53,285 nt of DNA from Hyphomicrobiales bacterium (GCA_003963405.1 RXIY01000008.1:1-53285), one strand, 5' to 3'; shown: positions 20,222 to 28,513, counted from the stretch's first letter. Translations and numbers: made by a program. Notes: generated from the letters alone by a model not told the origin.

Positions 20222-20238
20222 TATAGGCGGCGCCTATA
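20222..20238. promoter_or_regulatory. Palindrome upstream of dksA
   Basis: TATAGGC (20222-20228) and GCCTATA (20232-20238) flank three bases. It begins 23 bases upstream of the dksA start, so it overlaps the likely leader or core promoter. It could be an operator or a 5' mRNA hairpin. Confidence 0.35.
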
Positions 20239-20340
20239 TAGACGGGCCGCGTGTCAGATACAATCGAAGTATGTGGCGAAGCTGGCTTGAAACCGACCGA
20301 TTTCCGGTTCCGCCGTCGTGCGGCGCCTATCGGCTCCCGA

Positions 20341-21558
20341 TCACGCTCGGACCATCGCCTTGCGAAGGTTTTCATCGACCTTGTCCAGGAAGCCGGTTGT
20401 CGACAGCCATTTTTGATGATGGCCGACGAGCAGCGCCAAATCTTTGGTCATGCAGCCCGATTCGACGGTCTTTACGCAGACCTCCTCCAGCGTCTTCGAG
20501 AAGCGCGCCAGTTCGGCGTTGTCGTCGAGCTTGGCGCGATGGGCGAGTCCTCGCGTCCAGGCAAAAATCGACGCGATGGAATTGGTGGAGGTCTCGTGGC
20601 CTTTCTGGTGCTCGCGATAATGGCGCGTCACCGTGCCATGGGCCGCTTCCGCCTCCACGGTCTTGCCGTCGGGCGTCATCAGCACGCTCGTCATGAGGCC
20701 CAGCGAACCAAAGCCCTGAGCGACAATGTCGGACTGCACGTCGCCGTCGTAGTTCTTGCAGGCCCAGATATATCCGCCAGACCATTTGAGCGCCGACGCC
20801 ACCATGTCGTCGATGAGGCGATGCTCGTACCAAAGGCCGAGCGCCTCGAACTGCGATTTGAACTCCCTGTCGTACGCCTCCTGGAAGATGTCCTTGAAGC
20901 GGCCGTCATAGGCCTTGAGAATCGTGTTCTTCGTCGAGAGATAGACGGGAAATTTGCGCTGGAGGCCGTAATTGAAAGTGGCGCGCGCGAATTCGAGGAT
21001 GGACTCGTCAAGATTGTACATCGCCATGGCGACGCCGGCGCCGGGGAATTTGAAGACTTCCTTCTCGATGACCTGCCCGTCCTCGCCCTCGAATTTGATG
21101 GTGAGACGGCCCTTGCCCGGAACCTTGAAATCGGTGGCGCGATACTGATCGCCATAGGCGTGGCGGCCAACGACGATGGGCTGCGTCCAATGCGGCACGA
21201 GGCGCGGGACGTTGTTGCAGATGATGGGCTCTCGGAAGATGACGCCGCCGAGGATGTTGCGGATCGTGCCGTTGGGCGACTTCCACATTTCCTTCAGGTT
21301 GAATTCCTTCACCCGCGCTTCGTCGGGCGTGATGGTGGCGCATTTGACGCCCACCCCGTGCTTCTTGATGGCGTTGGCCGCGTCGATCGTCACCTGATCG
21401 TTGGTCGCGTCGCGGTTTTGAATCGAAAGATCATAATAGAGAAGATCGATGTCGAGGTAGGGCCGGATCAGCTTGTCCTTGATGAAGGCCCAGATGATGC
21501 GGGTCATTTCATCGCCATCGAGTTCGACGACGGGATTGGCCACTTTGATCTTCTGCAT
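20341..21558 (-). CDS. icd: NADP-dependent isocitrate dehydrogenase
   Basis: 405 residues of the eukaryote-like homodimeric subfamily ([23 protein letters not shown]). It converts isocitrate to 2-oxoglutarate in the TCA cycle. Visible are the substrate loop [12 protein letters not shown] followed by SPNGTIRN, the metal/substrate region [25 protein letters not shown] and the cofactor region [11 protein letters not shown]. The NADP-type residues after that His-Gly-Thr fit NADP use. The length is normal. It is preceded on the same strand by a 293-base spacer that includes an AT-rich segment. Confidence 0.96.
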   Translation of the reverse strand: MQKIKVANPVVELDGDEMTRIIWAFIKDKLIRPYLDIDLLYYDLSIQNRDATNDQVTIDAANAIKKHGVGVKCATITPDEARVKEFNLKEMWKSPNGTIRNILGGVIFREPIICNNVPRLVPHWTQPIVVGRHAYGDQYRATDFKVPGKGRLTIKFEGEDGQVIEKEVFKFPGAGVAMAMYNLDESILEFARATFNYGLQRKFPVYLSTKNTILKAYDGRFKDIFQEAYDREFKSQFEALGLWYEHRLIDDMVASALKWSGGYIWACKNYDGDVQSDIVAQGFGSLGLMTSVLMTPDGKTVEAEAAHGTVTRHYREHQKGHETSTNSIASIFAWTRGLAHRAKLDDNAELARFSKTLEEVCVKTVESGCMTKDLALLVGHHQKWLSTTGFLDKVDENLRKAMVRA

Positions 21559-21851
21559 GACTGATCGATCCCCGGACTACGCGCGCGCCTTATAGCCCCG
21601 CCCCGGCGCCAGGGAAAGCGCCGTCCGGCCGCTGCAGATCCGCAGGATGGAGCCTGAAGCATCAAGGGCGCCATGGCGGCTCGAGAGCCCCCAAAGCTAG
21701 AGCGTGACAATTAGTGGCAATTTCGGCACAGACAGGCGGAAAGTGACAATAGTACGCAAAACCACATTGCCCTCACGCTCCGGCGAGATTTTATTCATTT
21801 TCCGAACCTGTTTCGACGATGCTCAATATTTGGTTACAAAGGCAGAAACCG
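21559..21851. other. Intergenic region with AT-rich, repeat-bearing segment
   Basis: From about 21704 base composition changes to clearly AT-richer than the flanks. The segment holds GAGCGTGA (21700-21707) and its complement TCACGCTC (21773-21780), plus two direct copies of GTGACAAT (21704-21711 and 21743-21750). The arrangement recalls multiple-repeat transposon ends of the IS21 type, but no transposase is present. It also contains the promoter of the gene at 21852. Confidence 0.4.
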
Positions 21852-23057
21852 ATGAGGAAGATTGTCTCACTTACCGCCTCCGCGGCAATTCTCGCCAATG
21901 CTGCGTTTCCCGCAGCGGCGCAACCGCTTCTTCCTTTTCTGCCGACGGCGACATGGACGGGCTTCTACGCTGGCCTGAACGCTGGCTATTCCATCGGAAC
22001 AAATGATTCGATTCGTAATGCAGCCTATGGCTCGCCGGGAGCTTTCGCCGTGCCCGGCGGCGGATGCGGCGGAGGGGGCGGCGGCGGCGGCGGTGGCGGA
22101 GGCGGAGGGGGCGGCTCTGGCGGCGGGGGCGGGTCTGGCGGTGGTGGCGGCAGCCATGGCGGCGGCAGCGGCCTCCTTTCACAAATCGCCACGATAACCC
22201 AGACGATCGGCAATACGTCGAGCGGCGGAACGGCCGGTAACCAGGGGTCGATCATTCAAATTCAGGCCCCGGTGGGCTCGGGAGGCCACAAGCCCCCGCC
22301 GCCGCCTCCGCCACCGCCTCCCCCGCCGCCGCCGCCGCCTCCGCCACCGCCGCCTCCGCCGCCTCCGCCGCCACCGCCTCCGCCATGTCCGGGCATACTC
22401 CCCAATGCCGCGGCCATGTCGCAGCTGGCTACTCTGGCGAATACACAGTCGGGCGTCGTGGGCGGCGGCCAGTTCGGCTACAACTTCCAGGTCGGGCCGA
22501 ATTGGGTGATCGGCTTCGAAACCGACATCCAGGGTTCGGGCTCTCGTGGAGCGTCATCGGGCGGCGGCGGCGGCGCCGTCGGAGGAGGCGCCGCGCAGCA
22601 AGTCGCGATTGGCGGCATGTCCGTCAGCGCCGGGCTGGATTACATCGGCACGGCCCGCGCCCGTGTGGGCTATCTGCTGAGCCCGGCCATGCTGGTCTAT
22701 TTGACCGGCGGCCTGACCTATGGCGGCGCCTACGCGAACGTGACGACGAACGCCAATGTCGGATGGAGGATCGGCTCTCTGGGCTTCAGCCAGACCTATT
22801 TCGGCGGCGGCCAGCAGAGCCAGACTCTCGCCGGCTGGAACGTCGGCGGCGGCGTGGAATGGATGGTCGCGCCGGGCTGGTCGCTGAAAGCTGAATCGAT
22901 CTACTGGAACCTCGGCAATCTGAACACGCCGACGGCCAGCTTCGGTTCGGCAGGCGGCGTCGCCGGCGCGGTGTTCGGCGCCACGCAGGTGAATTACCAG
23001 GGCGTGATGGCGCGCGTCGGCGTCAATTATCACACGAGCTGGCTGCCGGGACTCTGA
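21852..23057 (+). CDS. Outer-membrane barrel protein with poly-Gly and poly-Pro tracts
   Basis: 401 residues. A signal peptide ends near PAAAQ. A first barrel strand follows (TWTGFYAGLNAGYSIG), then a Gly-rich tract encoded by about 22056-22175 that includes repeated GGGGS-like units. A short normal segment comes next, then exactly 31 consecutive prolines (22293-22385). The barrel then resumes (GVVGGGQFGYNFQVGPNWVIGFETDIQG to the end MARVGVNYHTSWL). It belongs to the Omp25/31-like or OmpA-barrel family of Hyphomicrobiales, with the two tracts inserted in what should be the first loop or turn. The start at 21852 gives the signal peptide; an ATG at 21819 does not. Its length is probably variable between strains because of the repeats. 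Confidence 0.85.
   Translation: MRKIVSLTASAAILANAAFPAAAQPLLPFLPTATWTGFYAGLNAGYSIGTNDSIRNAAYGSPGAFAVPGGGCGGGGGGGGGGGGGGGGSGGGGGSGGGGGSHGGGSGLLSQIATITQTIGNTSSGGTAGNQGSIIQIQAPVGSGGHKPPPPPPPPPPPPPPPPPPPPPPPPPPPPPPPCPGILPNAAAMSQLATLANTQSGVVGGGQFGYNFQVGPNWVIGFETDIQGSGSRGASSGGGGGAVGGGAAQQVAIGGMSVSAGLDYIGTARARVGYLLSPAMLVYLTGGLTYGGAYANVTTNANVGWRIGSLGFSQTYFGGGQQSQTLAGWNVGGGVEWMVAPGWSLKAESIYWNLGNLNTPTASFGSAGGVAGAVFGATQVNYQGVMARVGVNYHTSWLPGL
22056..22385 (+). repeat. GGC/GGA-rich and CCG/CCT-rich complementary tracts
   Basis: Coding Gly repeats (22056-22175) and Pro repeats (22293-22385) are nearly reverse complements of each other, separated by about 120 bases. The mRNA could fold into a long GC hairpin and the DNA is prone to slippage. 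Confidence 0.8.
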
Positions 23058-23073
23058 CGGCGGCGAACAGCGA

Positions 23074-23103
23074 AAGCCCGGCCATTTGGCCGGGCTTTTT
23101 TTT
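23074..23103 (+). terminator. Rho-independent terminator
   Basis: A ten-base stem AAGCCCGGCC (23074-23083) pairs with 23088-23097 around ATTT, followed by a run of T to 23103. It ends the outer-membrane gene. A 13-base tandem duplication (TTATTGCCCGCGC at 23102 and 23115) follows. Confidence 0.93.
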
Positions 23104-23140
23104 ATTGCCCGCGCTTATTGCCCGCGCGAGTTGCGACGGA

Positions 23141-23674
23141 TCATCTCCTCGACCAAAAAAACTCGAGTTTTTCGATGATCTGCGCCGCCGGGCTTTCCGT
23201 GAAGGCTGCGGTCAAGAACGGCGTATAGGTCTGATCGAAGGCCCTGTTGGCGTCGTCCCGCAGGGCTTTGAAACCGCCTATGTCCGGCTTCGCGCCGATC
23301 GCAAAAAGCATCCACTGATAGCAGAGGTCCCCGGTCTCGGTGATGTGATACGAGCCGGTGGCGCTCCGGATGTTGAAATAATTGGCGATGAGTACGGCGT
23401 CCCTCTTCCGCGCATTCGGGATTTGAATTGGCGAATTGACGTGAATACCCAGTTTGCGGCGACTCTCATTCACGGTCAGAGTATAAACAAACGGCTCCCC
23501 ATGCCGGATATAGATCGTCGTCACGAAATCGGAGCCGCTCTCCGGATCGTGCTGAATACGATCCTGCCACCCCCATGAAAAAATCGTATCCTGCAAAACA
23601 TCTCTCATGGGCGTTGGCTCTCTTCCACGCGCATGCCCATCCGCAGGCGATTTGAGGCACGACGTGGACGCCAT
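23141..23674 (-). CDS. Uncharacterised protein, possibly YbjN-like
   Basis: 177 residues from the ATG at 23674, preferred because GGAG lies nine bases upstream; ATGs at 23689 and 23608 are alternatives. It is a soluble alpha/beta protein with no signal peptide. Features include a strand pair around TTIYIRHGEPFVYTLTVNE, a central NYFNIRSATGSYHITETGDLCYQWML, and a helical end AFDQTYTPFLTAAFTESPAAQIIEKLEFF. The layout slightly recalls YbjN/type III chaperone-like folds, but I do not claim the family. It lies between a terminator and an AT-rich spacer, inside the AT-richer stretch that starts near 21.7 kb. Confidence 0.6.
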   Translation of the reverse strand: MASTSCLKSPADGHARGREPTPMRDVLQDTIFSWGWQDRIQHDPESGSDFVTTIYIRHGEPFVYTLTVNESRRKLGIHVNSPIQIPNARKRDAVLIANYFNIRSATGSYHITETGDLCYQWMLFAIGAKPDIGGFKALRDDANRAFDQTYTPFLTAAFTESPAAQIIEKLEFFWSRR

Positions 23675-23854
23675 AATTTCCAACTCCATCCGAACGCGAC
23701 TGCAAAATGAAAACCGCGCCCGAAAGGCGTTTCCCTTTATGCTTTTTTGGCGCGATTAAGAATGTTCTCTACAAATATTAACAGTCTGTAACAGGGCCGG
23801 TAAGCACGAGGGGGATCCTCTAAAAATGGCTCCGGGCAATGCGCCGACCCGGCG

Positions 23855-25189
23855 TCAACGCAGCGCGTCTCGTAACGGCGCGCGGAGAACTTCGATGAGC
23901 AACGCCGCGGCGACGCCGAGTCCGGAGACGAATATGAAGAACGGCGCGCCGCCCAGGCTCGCCCATAAACTTCCGATCCAGCCCGCGAGAAGATTTCCGA
24001 GAAACATTGAAGTAAACCAGACGCCCATCAGCGCCGAGCGCGAGCCGGCGGGCGCAAGGTGAGAGACGAGCGACAGGGTGATCGGAGAGAAATGCAGTTC
24101 GGCTAACGTAATGACGACAAAATAAGCCAGGAGCCACAGCCAGCTCGCCTTGCCGCCAGCGCTCAAGGACGCCGCGACAGCCATGATCGCATAGCTGAGT
24201 GAGACGCCGAGACAGCCCATGGAGAGCTTCCACATCGCCGAGGGCTCGCGACCGCGCCGGGCGAGACGTCCCCACAGGGCGACGAGCGGCGGGGTGAAGA
24301 GAAAGATCATCAGCGGGTTGAACGCCTGAAACCAGGTCACCGGAATTTCCGCCCGCCAGCCAAAGAGCTCGACGCCGCGGTCGGTGCGCTCTGCGGCCCA
24401 GACCGCGATCGTGTTCCCCTGCTGTTCAAAAGCCGCCCAGAACAGGGCGGAAGGCAGAAAAAGGAGCAGAATGCCCAGGACGGCGCGGCGGAACTGACGC
24501 CGCGACGCCCGCGTCGCCTCTGTGCGTGGCGCAGAAGCCTCTGGCAATCTTGGAAGACCGTAGAGATAGGTCGCGAGTCCGATCGCCATGCCGACGCCGG
24601 CGCTGGCGAAGCCATAATGCCAGCCGACCGCCTCGCCGAGCGTGCCGCAGACGAGCGGCGCGAAGAAAGCGCCGACATTGATTCCGACGTAGAAGATCGA
24701 ATAGCCGCGGTCACGGCGCGGGTCGTCGCTGGCGTAGAGCTCGCCGACCTGAGTGGAGATATTGGGTTTGAACGCCCCGCAGCCGAACGCGATGAGCGAC
24801 AGAGCGATAAGAAAAAACGGTTCATAGGCCATCATGAAATGGCCGGCGACCATCATGGCCGCGCCGAGCGCGACGGTCCGCGCCCGGCCCAGCAGGCGGT
24901 CGGCGACGAAACCCCCGAGAATCGGCGTCAGATAGACCAGGCCCGTATAGAGACCGTAGATCTGCGAGGCGAAGGGCTGCGGCCCGAGCGGACCGGACAG
25001 GGATTCGAGCGCGTTTTTCAGCGCCGCGAGCCCCAGCGCCCGCTCCATGCGCCCCGGCTCGAGGAGATAATCGACCATGTACAGGACGAGAAGCGCGCGC
25101 ATCCCATAATAGGAGAATCGCTCCCACATCTCCGATCCGAAGAGTATCGCGAGCCCCGGCGGATGTCCGGCAAATACATTCAACTTCAT
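23855..25189 (-). CDS. POT-family proton-dependent peptide transporter
   Basis: 444 residues, major facilitator fold with about 12 membrane helices. The family motif ExxERFxYYG appears as SEMWERFSYYG near residues 19-29. The second signature reads FGCGAFKPNISTQVGELY, followed by DRGYSIFYVGINVGAF. POT transporters import di- and tripeptides with protons across the inner membrane. The N-terminus MKLNVFAGHPPGLAILFG is typical. It is divergent from the SxtJ-like gene. No peptidase gene is adjacent. Confidence 0.93.
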   Translation of the reverse strand: MKLNVFAGHPPGLAILFGSEMWERFSYYGMRALLVLYMVDYLLEPGRMERALGLAALKNALESLSGPLGPQPFASQIYGLYTGLVYLTPILGGFVADRLLGRARTVALGAAMMVAGHFMMAYEPFFLIALSLIAFGCGAFKPNISTQVGELYASDDPRRDRGYSIFYVGINVGAFFAPLVCGTLGEAVGWHYGFASAGVGMAIGLATYLYGLPRLPEASAPRTEATRASRRQFRRAVLGILLLFLPSALFWAAFEQQGNTIAVWAAERTDRGVELFGWRAEIPVTWFQAFNPLMIFLFTPPLVALWGRLARRGREPSAMWKLSMGCLGVSLSYAIMAVAASLSAGGKASWLWLLAYFVVITLAELHFSPITLSLVSHLAPAGSRSALMGVWFTSMFLGNLLAGWIGSLWASLGGAPFFIFVSGLGVAAALLIEVLRAPLRDALR

Positions 25190-25298
25190 TGTCTTACGTT
25201 CATATTCTCAGCAGGGAGCCCAATCCGCCCTCCGCGTCGGTTGCGCTCGCCGGGCGAGGTCGATAAGAGGGTTGTTCCCTTGTCGCAGAGACAAAGCA

Positions 25299-25721
25299 AT
25301 GGCCGGTCACGAGACTCTCAAATCCAATCGCAAAGTCGAATTGGGGTCGAACAGGAATTTCGGCCTCGTCTTTTCCGGCGTCTTCGCGTTTCTGGCCTTC
25401 TGGCCGATGATCCGTCACGGCGAAGCCGTCCGCTGGTGGGCGCTCGGTCTTTCCGCCGCATTTCTCGGCGTTGCGCTCGTCGCGGATCATCTTCTCGCGC
25501 CGCTCAACAAGCTCTGGTTCCGTTTCGGCCTCCTGCTCCATTCGGTCGTCGCGCCGCTGGTCATGGGGTTCCTGTTCTACGGCGCAGTGACGCCGGTCGC
25601 TTTCGTCCTCCGCGCGATGGGCAAGGATATTCTGCGCCTCTCCCGCGGCGACGAGAAAAGCTACTGGATCGAGCGCGCCCCGCCCGGCCCCGCGAAAAAT
25701 TCGATGGGCCAGCAATTCTGA
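25299..25721 (+). CDS. SxtJ-like small membrane protein
   Basis: 140 residues with membrane segments at about 21-39, 46-64 and 73-105, and a conserved-looking C-terminus (LRAMGKDILRLSRGDEKSYWIERAPPG). This matches the SxtJ family, named after a saxitoxin-cluster gene but found widely beside NodU/CmcH-type carbamoyltransferases. The function is unknown. The start at 25299 gives the cytosolic basic N-terminus; a frame start at 25272 is unlikely. Its stop overlaps an ATG by one base, and the next gene most likely begins at 25739. It is the first gene of a three-gene cassette. Confidence 0.85.
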   Translation: MAGHETLKSNRKVELGSNRNFGLVFSGVFAFLAFWPMIRHGEAVRWWALGLSAAFLGVALVADHLLAPLNKLWFRFGLLLHSVVAPLVMGFLFYGAVTPVAFVLRAMGKDILRLSRGDEKSYWIERAPPGPAKNSMGQQF

Positions 25722-25738
25722 TGCTCCTGGAGGCAGAC

Positions 25739-25891
25739 ATGTCGTCGTTCTTGAAGGAATTCCTGGCCTATCTCCGCACGCGCAAGAAGTTCTGGCTGGT
25801 GCCGCTCTTCGTGCTGTTCCTGCTCTTTGGCGCGCTGTTCTTCCTCGGCCAGGGCTCCGTCGTCGCGCCCTTCATCTACACGCTGTTCTAA
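25739..25891 (+). CDS. DUF5989-family 50-residue membrane protein
   Basis: 50 residues: an amphipathic N-terminus MSSFLKEFLAYLRTRKKFW, then one long hydrophobic helix VPLFVLFLLFGALFFLGQGS and a short end APFIYTLF. This is the DUF5989 pattern, seen in other genomes between SxtJ-like proteins and carbamoyltransferases. GGAGG lies six bases upstream of the ATG at 25739, which is why it is chosen over the ATG at 25721 that overlaps the sxtJ stop. It is presumably a partner or anchor of the neighbouring proteins in the inner membrane. Confidence 0.85.
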   Translation: MSSFLKEFLAYLRTRKKFWLVPLFVLFLLFGALFFLGQGSVVAPFIYTLF

Positions 25892-25901
25892 AGAGCCCCT
25901 C

Positions 25902-27737
25902 ATGCTGATCCTCGGCGTCTCGGCCTTCTATCATGATAGCGCCGCCGCGCTTCTGCGCGACGGCGAGATCGTCGCTGCGGCGCAGGAGGAGCGTTTCACG
26001 CGCATCAAGCACGACTCCGCCTTCCCGGAGAACGCCGTTCGCTACTGCCTCGAGGCGGCGGGCGCGAGCGGCGCGGATGTGGACCATGTCGTGTTCTACG
26101 AGAAGCCTTTCGTGAAATTCGAACGGCTTCTCGAAACCTATCTCGCCTTTGCGCCGAAGGGCTTCGAATCCTTCCGCAAGGCCATGCCGCTGTGGATCGG
26201 CGAGAAGATCTTCCAGAAGGACATTCTTCTGGAGGCGTTTGGCCGCGTCGATCCGGCGCTTGCAGAGGGCGAGAAGCTGCTCTTCTCGGAGCATCACTTC
26301 TCACACGCCGCTTCGGCCTTCTACCCGTCGCCCTTCGAGCGCGCGCTCGTGCTCACCATGGACGGCGTCGGCGAATGGACGACGACCTCGGTCGCGCTCG
26401 GCAATGGCTCGAATCTCCAGATCGTCAAGGAAATCCATTTCCCCCATTCACTCGGCCTGCTCTATTCGGCGCTGACCTATTACACCGGCTTCAAGGTCAA
26501 TTCGGGCGAATATAAAGTCATGGGCCTCGCCCCTTATGGCGAACCCAAATATGCAAAAATGATGCTCGACGAACTGATCGACGTGAAGGCGGACGGATCC
26601 TTCCGCCTCAATCTCGATTACTTCGACTATTGCACGGCGCTGAAGATGACGAACGACAAGTTCGATCAACTCTTCGGCGCGCCCGCGCGCAAGCCCGAGG
26701 ACCGGCTCGAACAACGCCACATGGATCTCGCCGCCTCCGTGCAGGCCGTGACGGAAGACGTGGTGTTGCGCCTGACGCGCGCGCTTGCCGCCGAAACGGG
26801 CGAAAAGAACCTCTGCCTCGCCGGCGGCGTCGCGCTCAATTGCGTGGCCAATGGCAAGGTGCTTCGCGACAAGAGCTTCGAGAATATCTTCATTCAGCCG
26901 GCGGCTGGCGATGCAGGGGGCGCGCTCGGCGCCGCGCTCGCCGCCTATTATCACCAGAAGGAACAGCCGCGCCGCGTCACGCCCGGCAAGGACGCAATGA
27001 AGGGCTCCTATCTCGGCCCGACCTATGCGCAGTCCGACATAGAGAGCCGCCTGCGCTCGGTGGGCGCGCGCTTTACGGTGGTCGATGACGCGGGGGTGAT
27101 CGAGGAAACCGCGCAGGCGCTCGTCGCCGGGCAGGCCGTGGGCTGGCATCAGGGGCGCATGGAATTCGGACCGCGCGCGCTGGGCGGACGCTCGATCCTG
27201 GGCGACCCGCGCTCGCCGACGATGCAGAAGGCGCTCAATCTCAAGGTCAAGTTCCGCGAGAGCTTCCGCCCCTTCGCGCCGTCCGTGCTGCGCGAGCGCG
27301 TCTCGGACTGGTTCGAGATCGACTGCGATTCGCCCTACATGCTGCTCGTCGCCAATGTGAAGCCCGAGCACTGCCGACCCATGTCGGCGGAGGAGCAGGC
27401 GCTCTTCGGCATCGACAAGCTCAACGTGCCGCGCTCCGACATTCCGGCCGTGACGCATGTGGATTATTCGGCGCGCATCCAGACGGTGCACGCCGACACG
27501 AATCCGCGCTACCACCAACTGCTGACGCGTTTCGAGGAGCTGACCGGCTGCCCGGTGCTGATCAATACGAGCTTCAACGTGCGCGGCGAGCCGATCGTCT
27601 CGACGCCGGAAGACGCGTTCCGCTGCTTCATGGGCTCGGACATCGAGTTCCTCGCGGTCGGCAACTGCATTCTGCGCAAGGCCGATCAGGACGCGTCGCT
27701 CGCGCTCGATTACAAGAACGCCTTCGAGCTGGACTAA
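25902..27737 (+). CDS. NodU/CmcH-family O-carbamoyltransferase
   Basis: 611 residues, full length. The N-terminal actin/Kae1-like domain begins MLILGVSAFYHDSAAALLRDG. It carries the metal-binding EHHFSHAASAF (His131, His135) and DGVGEWT (from Asp154), then GEYKVMGLAPYG (202-213) and GGVALNCVANGK. The C-terminal YrdC-like domain has GRMEFGPRALGGRSIL and TSFNVRGEPIV. The family transfers carbamoyl from carbamoyl phosphate, via carbamoyl-adenylate, to a hydroxyl group of an antibiotic, Nod factor, toxin or cell-surface molecule. The acceptor here is unknown; with two membrane partners a lipid or surface glycan is a reasonable inference. The start codon at 25902 is ten bases after the DUF5989 stop. 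Confidence 0.93.
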   Translation: MLILGVSAFYHDSAAALLRDGEIVAAAQEERFTRIKHDSAFPENAVRYCLEAAGASGADVDHVVFYEKPFVKFERLLETYLAFAPKGFESFRKAMPLWIGEKIFQKDILLEAFGRVDPALAEGEKLLFSEHHFSHAASAFYPSPFERALVLTMDGVGEWTTTSVALGNGSNLQIVKEIHFPHSLGLLYSALTYYTGFKVNSGEYKVMGLAPYGEPKYAKMMLDELIDVKADGSFRLNLDYFDYCTALKMTNDKFDQLFGAPARKPEDRLEQRHMDLAASVQAVTEDVVLRLTRALAAETGEKNLCLAGGVALNCVANGKVLRDKSFENIFIQPAAGDAGGALGAALAAYYHQKEQPRRVTPGKDAMKGSYLGPTYAQSDIESRLRSVGARFTVVDDAGVIEETAQALVAGQAVGWHQGRMEFGPRALGGRSILGDPRSPTMQKALNLKVKFRESFRPFAPSVLRERVSDWFEIDCDSPYMLLVANVKPEHCRPMSAEEQALFGIDKLNVPRSDIPAVTHVDYSARIQTVHADTNPRYHQLLTRFEELTGCPVLINTSFNVRGEPIVSTPEDAFRCFMGSDIEFLAVGNCILRKADQDASLALDYKNAFELD

Positions 27738-27853
27738 CCGCGACGGCCTCGTGGCATGGCGTTCGGATCGGCCGGCGGGACAAGCCCCGGTCGTGATGCG
27801 CACAGGACGACCCGGCGCGCGCTTGTCTCCGCGACTTGCGCCGCCGCCACGAC

Positions 27854-28321
27854 CTAAAACACCCCGGCCTCCAGCCCCGCCGCCATCGCCATGCCGACGT
27901 CGCGGCACTGGTCGATGAACTCGGGCCGCCACGCGCCCCGGCAGATCAGCGGCTCCTGGACGGTGCGCCAGCGCAGGCCCGTGACGATGGTTTCGACGCC
28001 GCGCCGCGTGCCGGTTCCGTCGCTGCCGGCGCGGATGCAGAGCGCATAGGGAAGGCCCTGCGTGCGTTCGAGGCAGGGGTAATAGCAGCGATCAAAGAAA
28101 TCTTTCATCGCGCCGCTCATATAGCCAAGATTTTCGGGCGTCAGCAGGATGACGCCGTCCGCCGCCAGAACGTCGTCCGCCCCCGTCTCGAAGGGGCTCA
28201 GCGCGCGCACCTCCACCCCTTCTATCTCAGGCGCGCGGGCGCCGGCGAGCAGCGCGTCGCGCATGGCTTGCGTATTGGGCGACGGCGCGTGCGCGATGAC
28301 GAGAAGGCGCTTCCCGCTCAC
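27854..28321 (-). CDS. Flavodoxin-like / NADPH-dependent FMN reductase-like protein
   Basis: 155 residues with a flavodoxin fold. The N-terminal strand KRLLVIAHAPSPNTQAM contains the FMN phosphate loop. A second FMN-contact region reads GVILLTPENLGYMSGAMKDFFDRCYY, typical of WrbA/ISU-type flavin reductases. Its electron partner is not apparent. The start is a GTG at 28321 preceded by CGGGAT. It lies 12 bases after the upstream miniprotein gene, so the two are probably cotranscribed. It is convergent with the carbamoyltransferase gene. Confidence 0.85.
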   Translation of the reverse strand: MSGKRLLVIAHAPSPNTQAMRDALLAGARAPEIEGVEVRALSPFETGADDVLAADGVILLTPENLGYMSGAMKDFFDRCYYPCLERTQGLPYALCIRAGSDGTGTRRGVETIVTGLRWRTVQEPLICRGAWRPEFIDQCRDVGMAMAAGLEAGVF

Positions 28322-28333
28322 GCTGATCCCGCG

Positions 28334-28513
28334 TCATCTTGGATGAAACTCCGGAACGCTGACCGCGCCCACCCAGACCGCCGCGCCGACGACGACGAGC
28401 AGCAGCAGGATGAAACTATAGGCCAGCACGGAATAAACTGACGCCTTCCAGAGAGAATCGGCAAGGAAAGCCCCATAATTCTTGAAGTTGTCCCTCTCAG
28501 GCTGTCCAGTCAT
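28334..28513 (-). CDS. 59-residue single-pass membrane protein
   Basis: ATG at 28511-28513, TGA at 28334-28336. It has a polar N-terminus (MTGQPERDNFKNYGAFLADSLWKASVYS), one strong hydrophobic helix (VLAYSFILLLLVVVGAAVWVGAV) and a short end SVPEFHPR. It is followed after 12 bases by the flavodoxin-like gene on the same strand. The ribosome site is weak. The hydrophobic pattern and spacing support a real gene; no family is recognised. Confidence 0.62.
   Translation of the reverse strand: MTGQPERDNFKNYGAFLADSLWKASVYSVLAYSFILLLLVVVGAAVWVGAVSVPEFHPR

Noticed and set aside
22056..22385. Gly/Pro codon repeats considered as a CRISPR-like array
   Set aside because: The repeats are triplet tracts in a coding frame without unique spacers.
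23832..23852. Weak hairpin downstream of the POT transporter gene
   Set aside because: Only a five-base CCGGG/CCCGG stem with an 11-base loop; the T-run on the minus strand is short, so I do not call a terminator.
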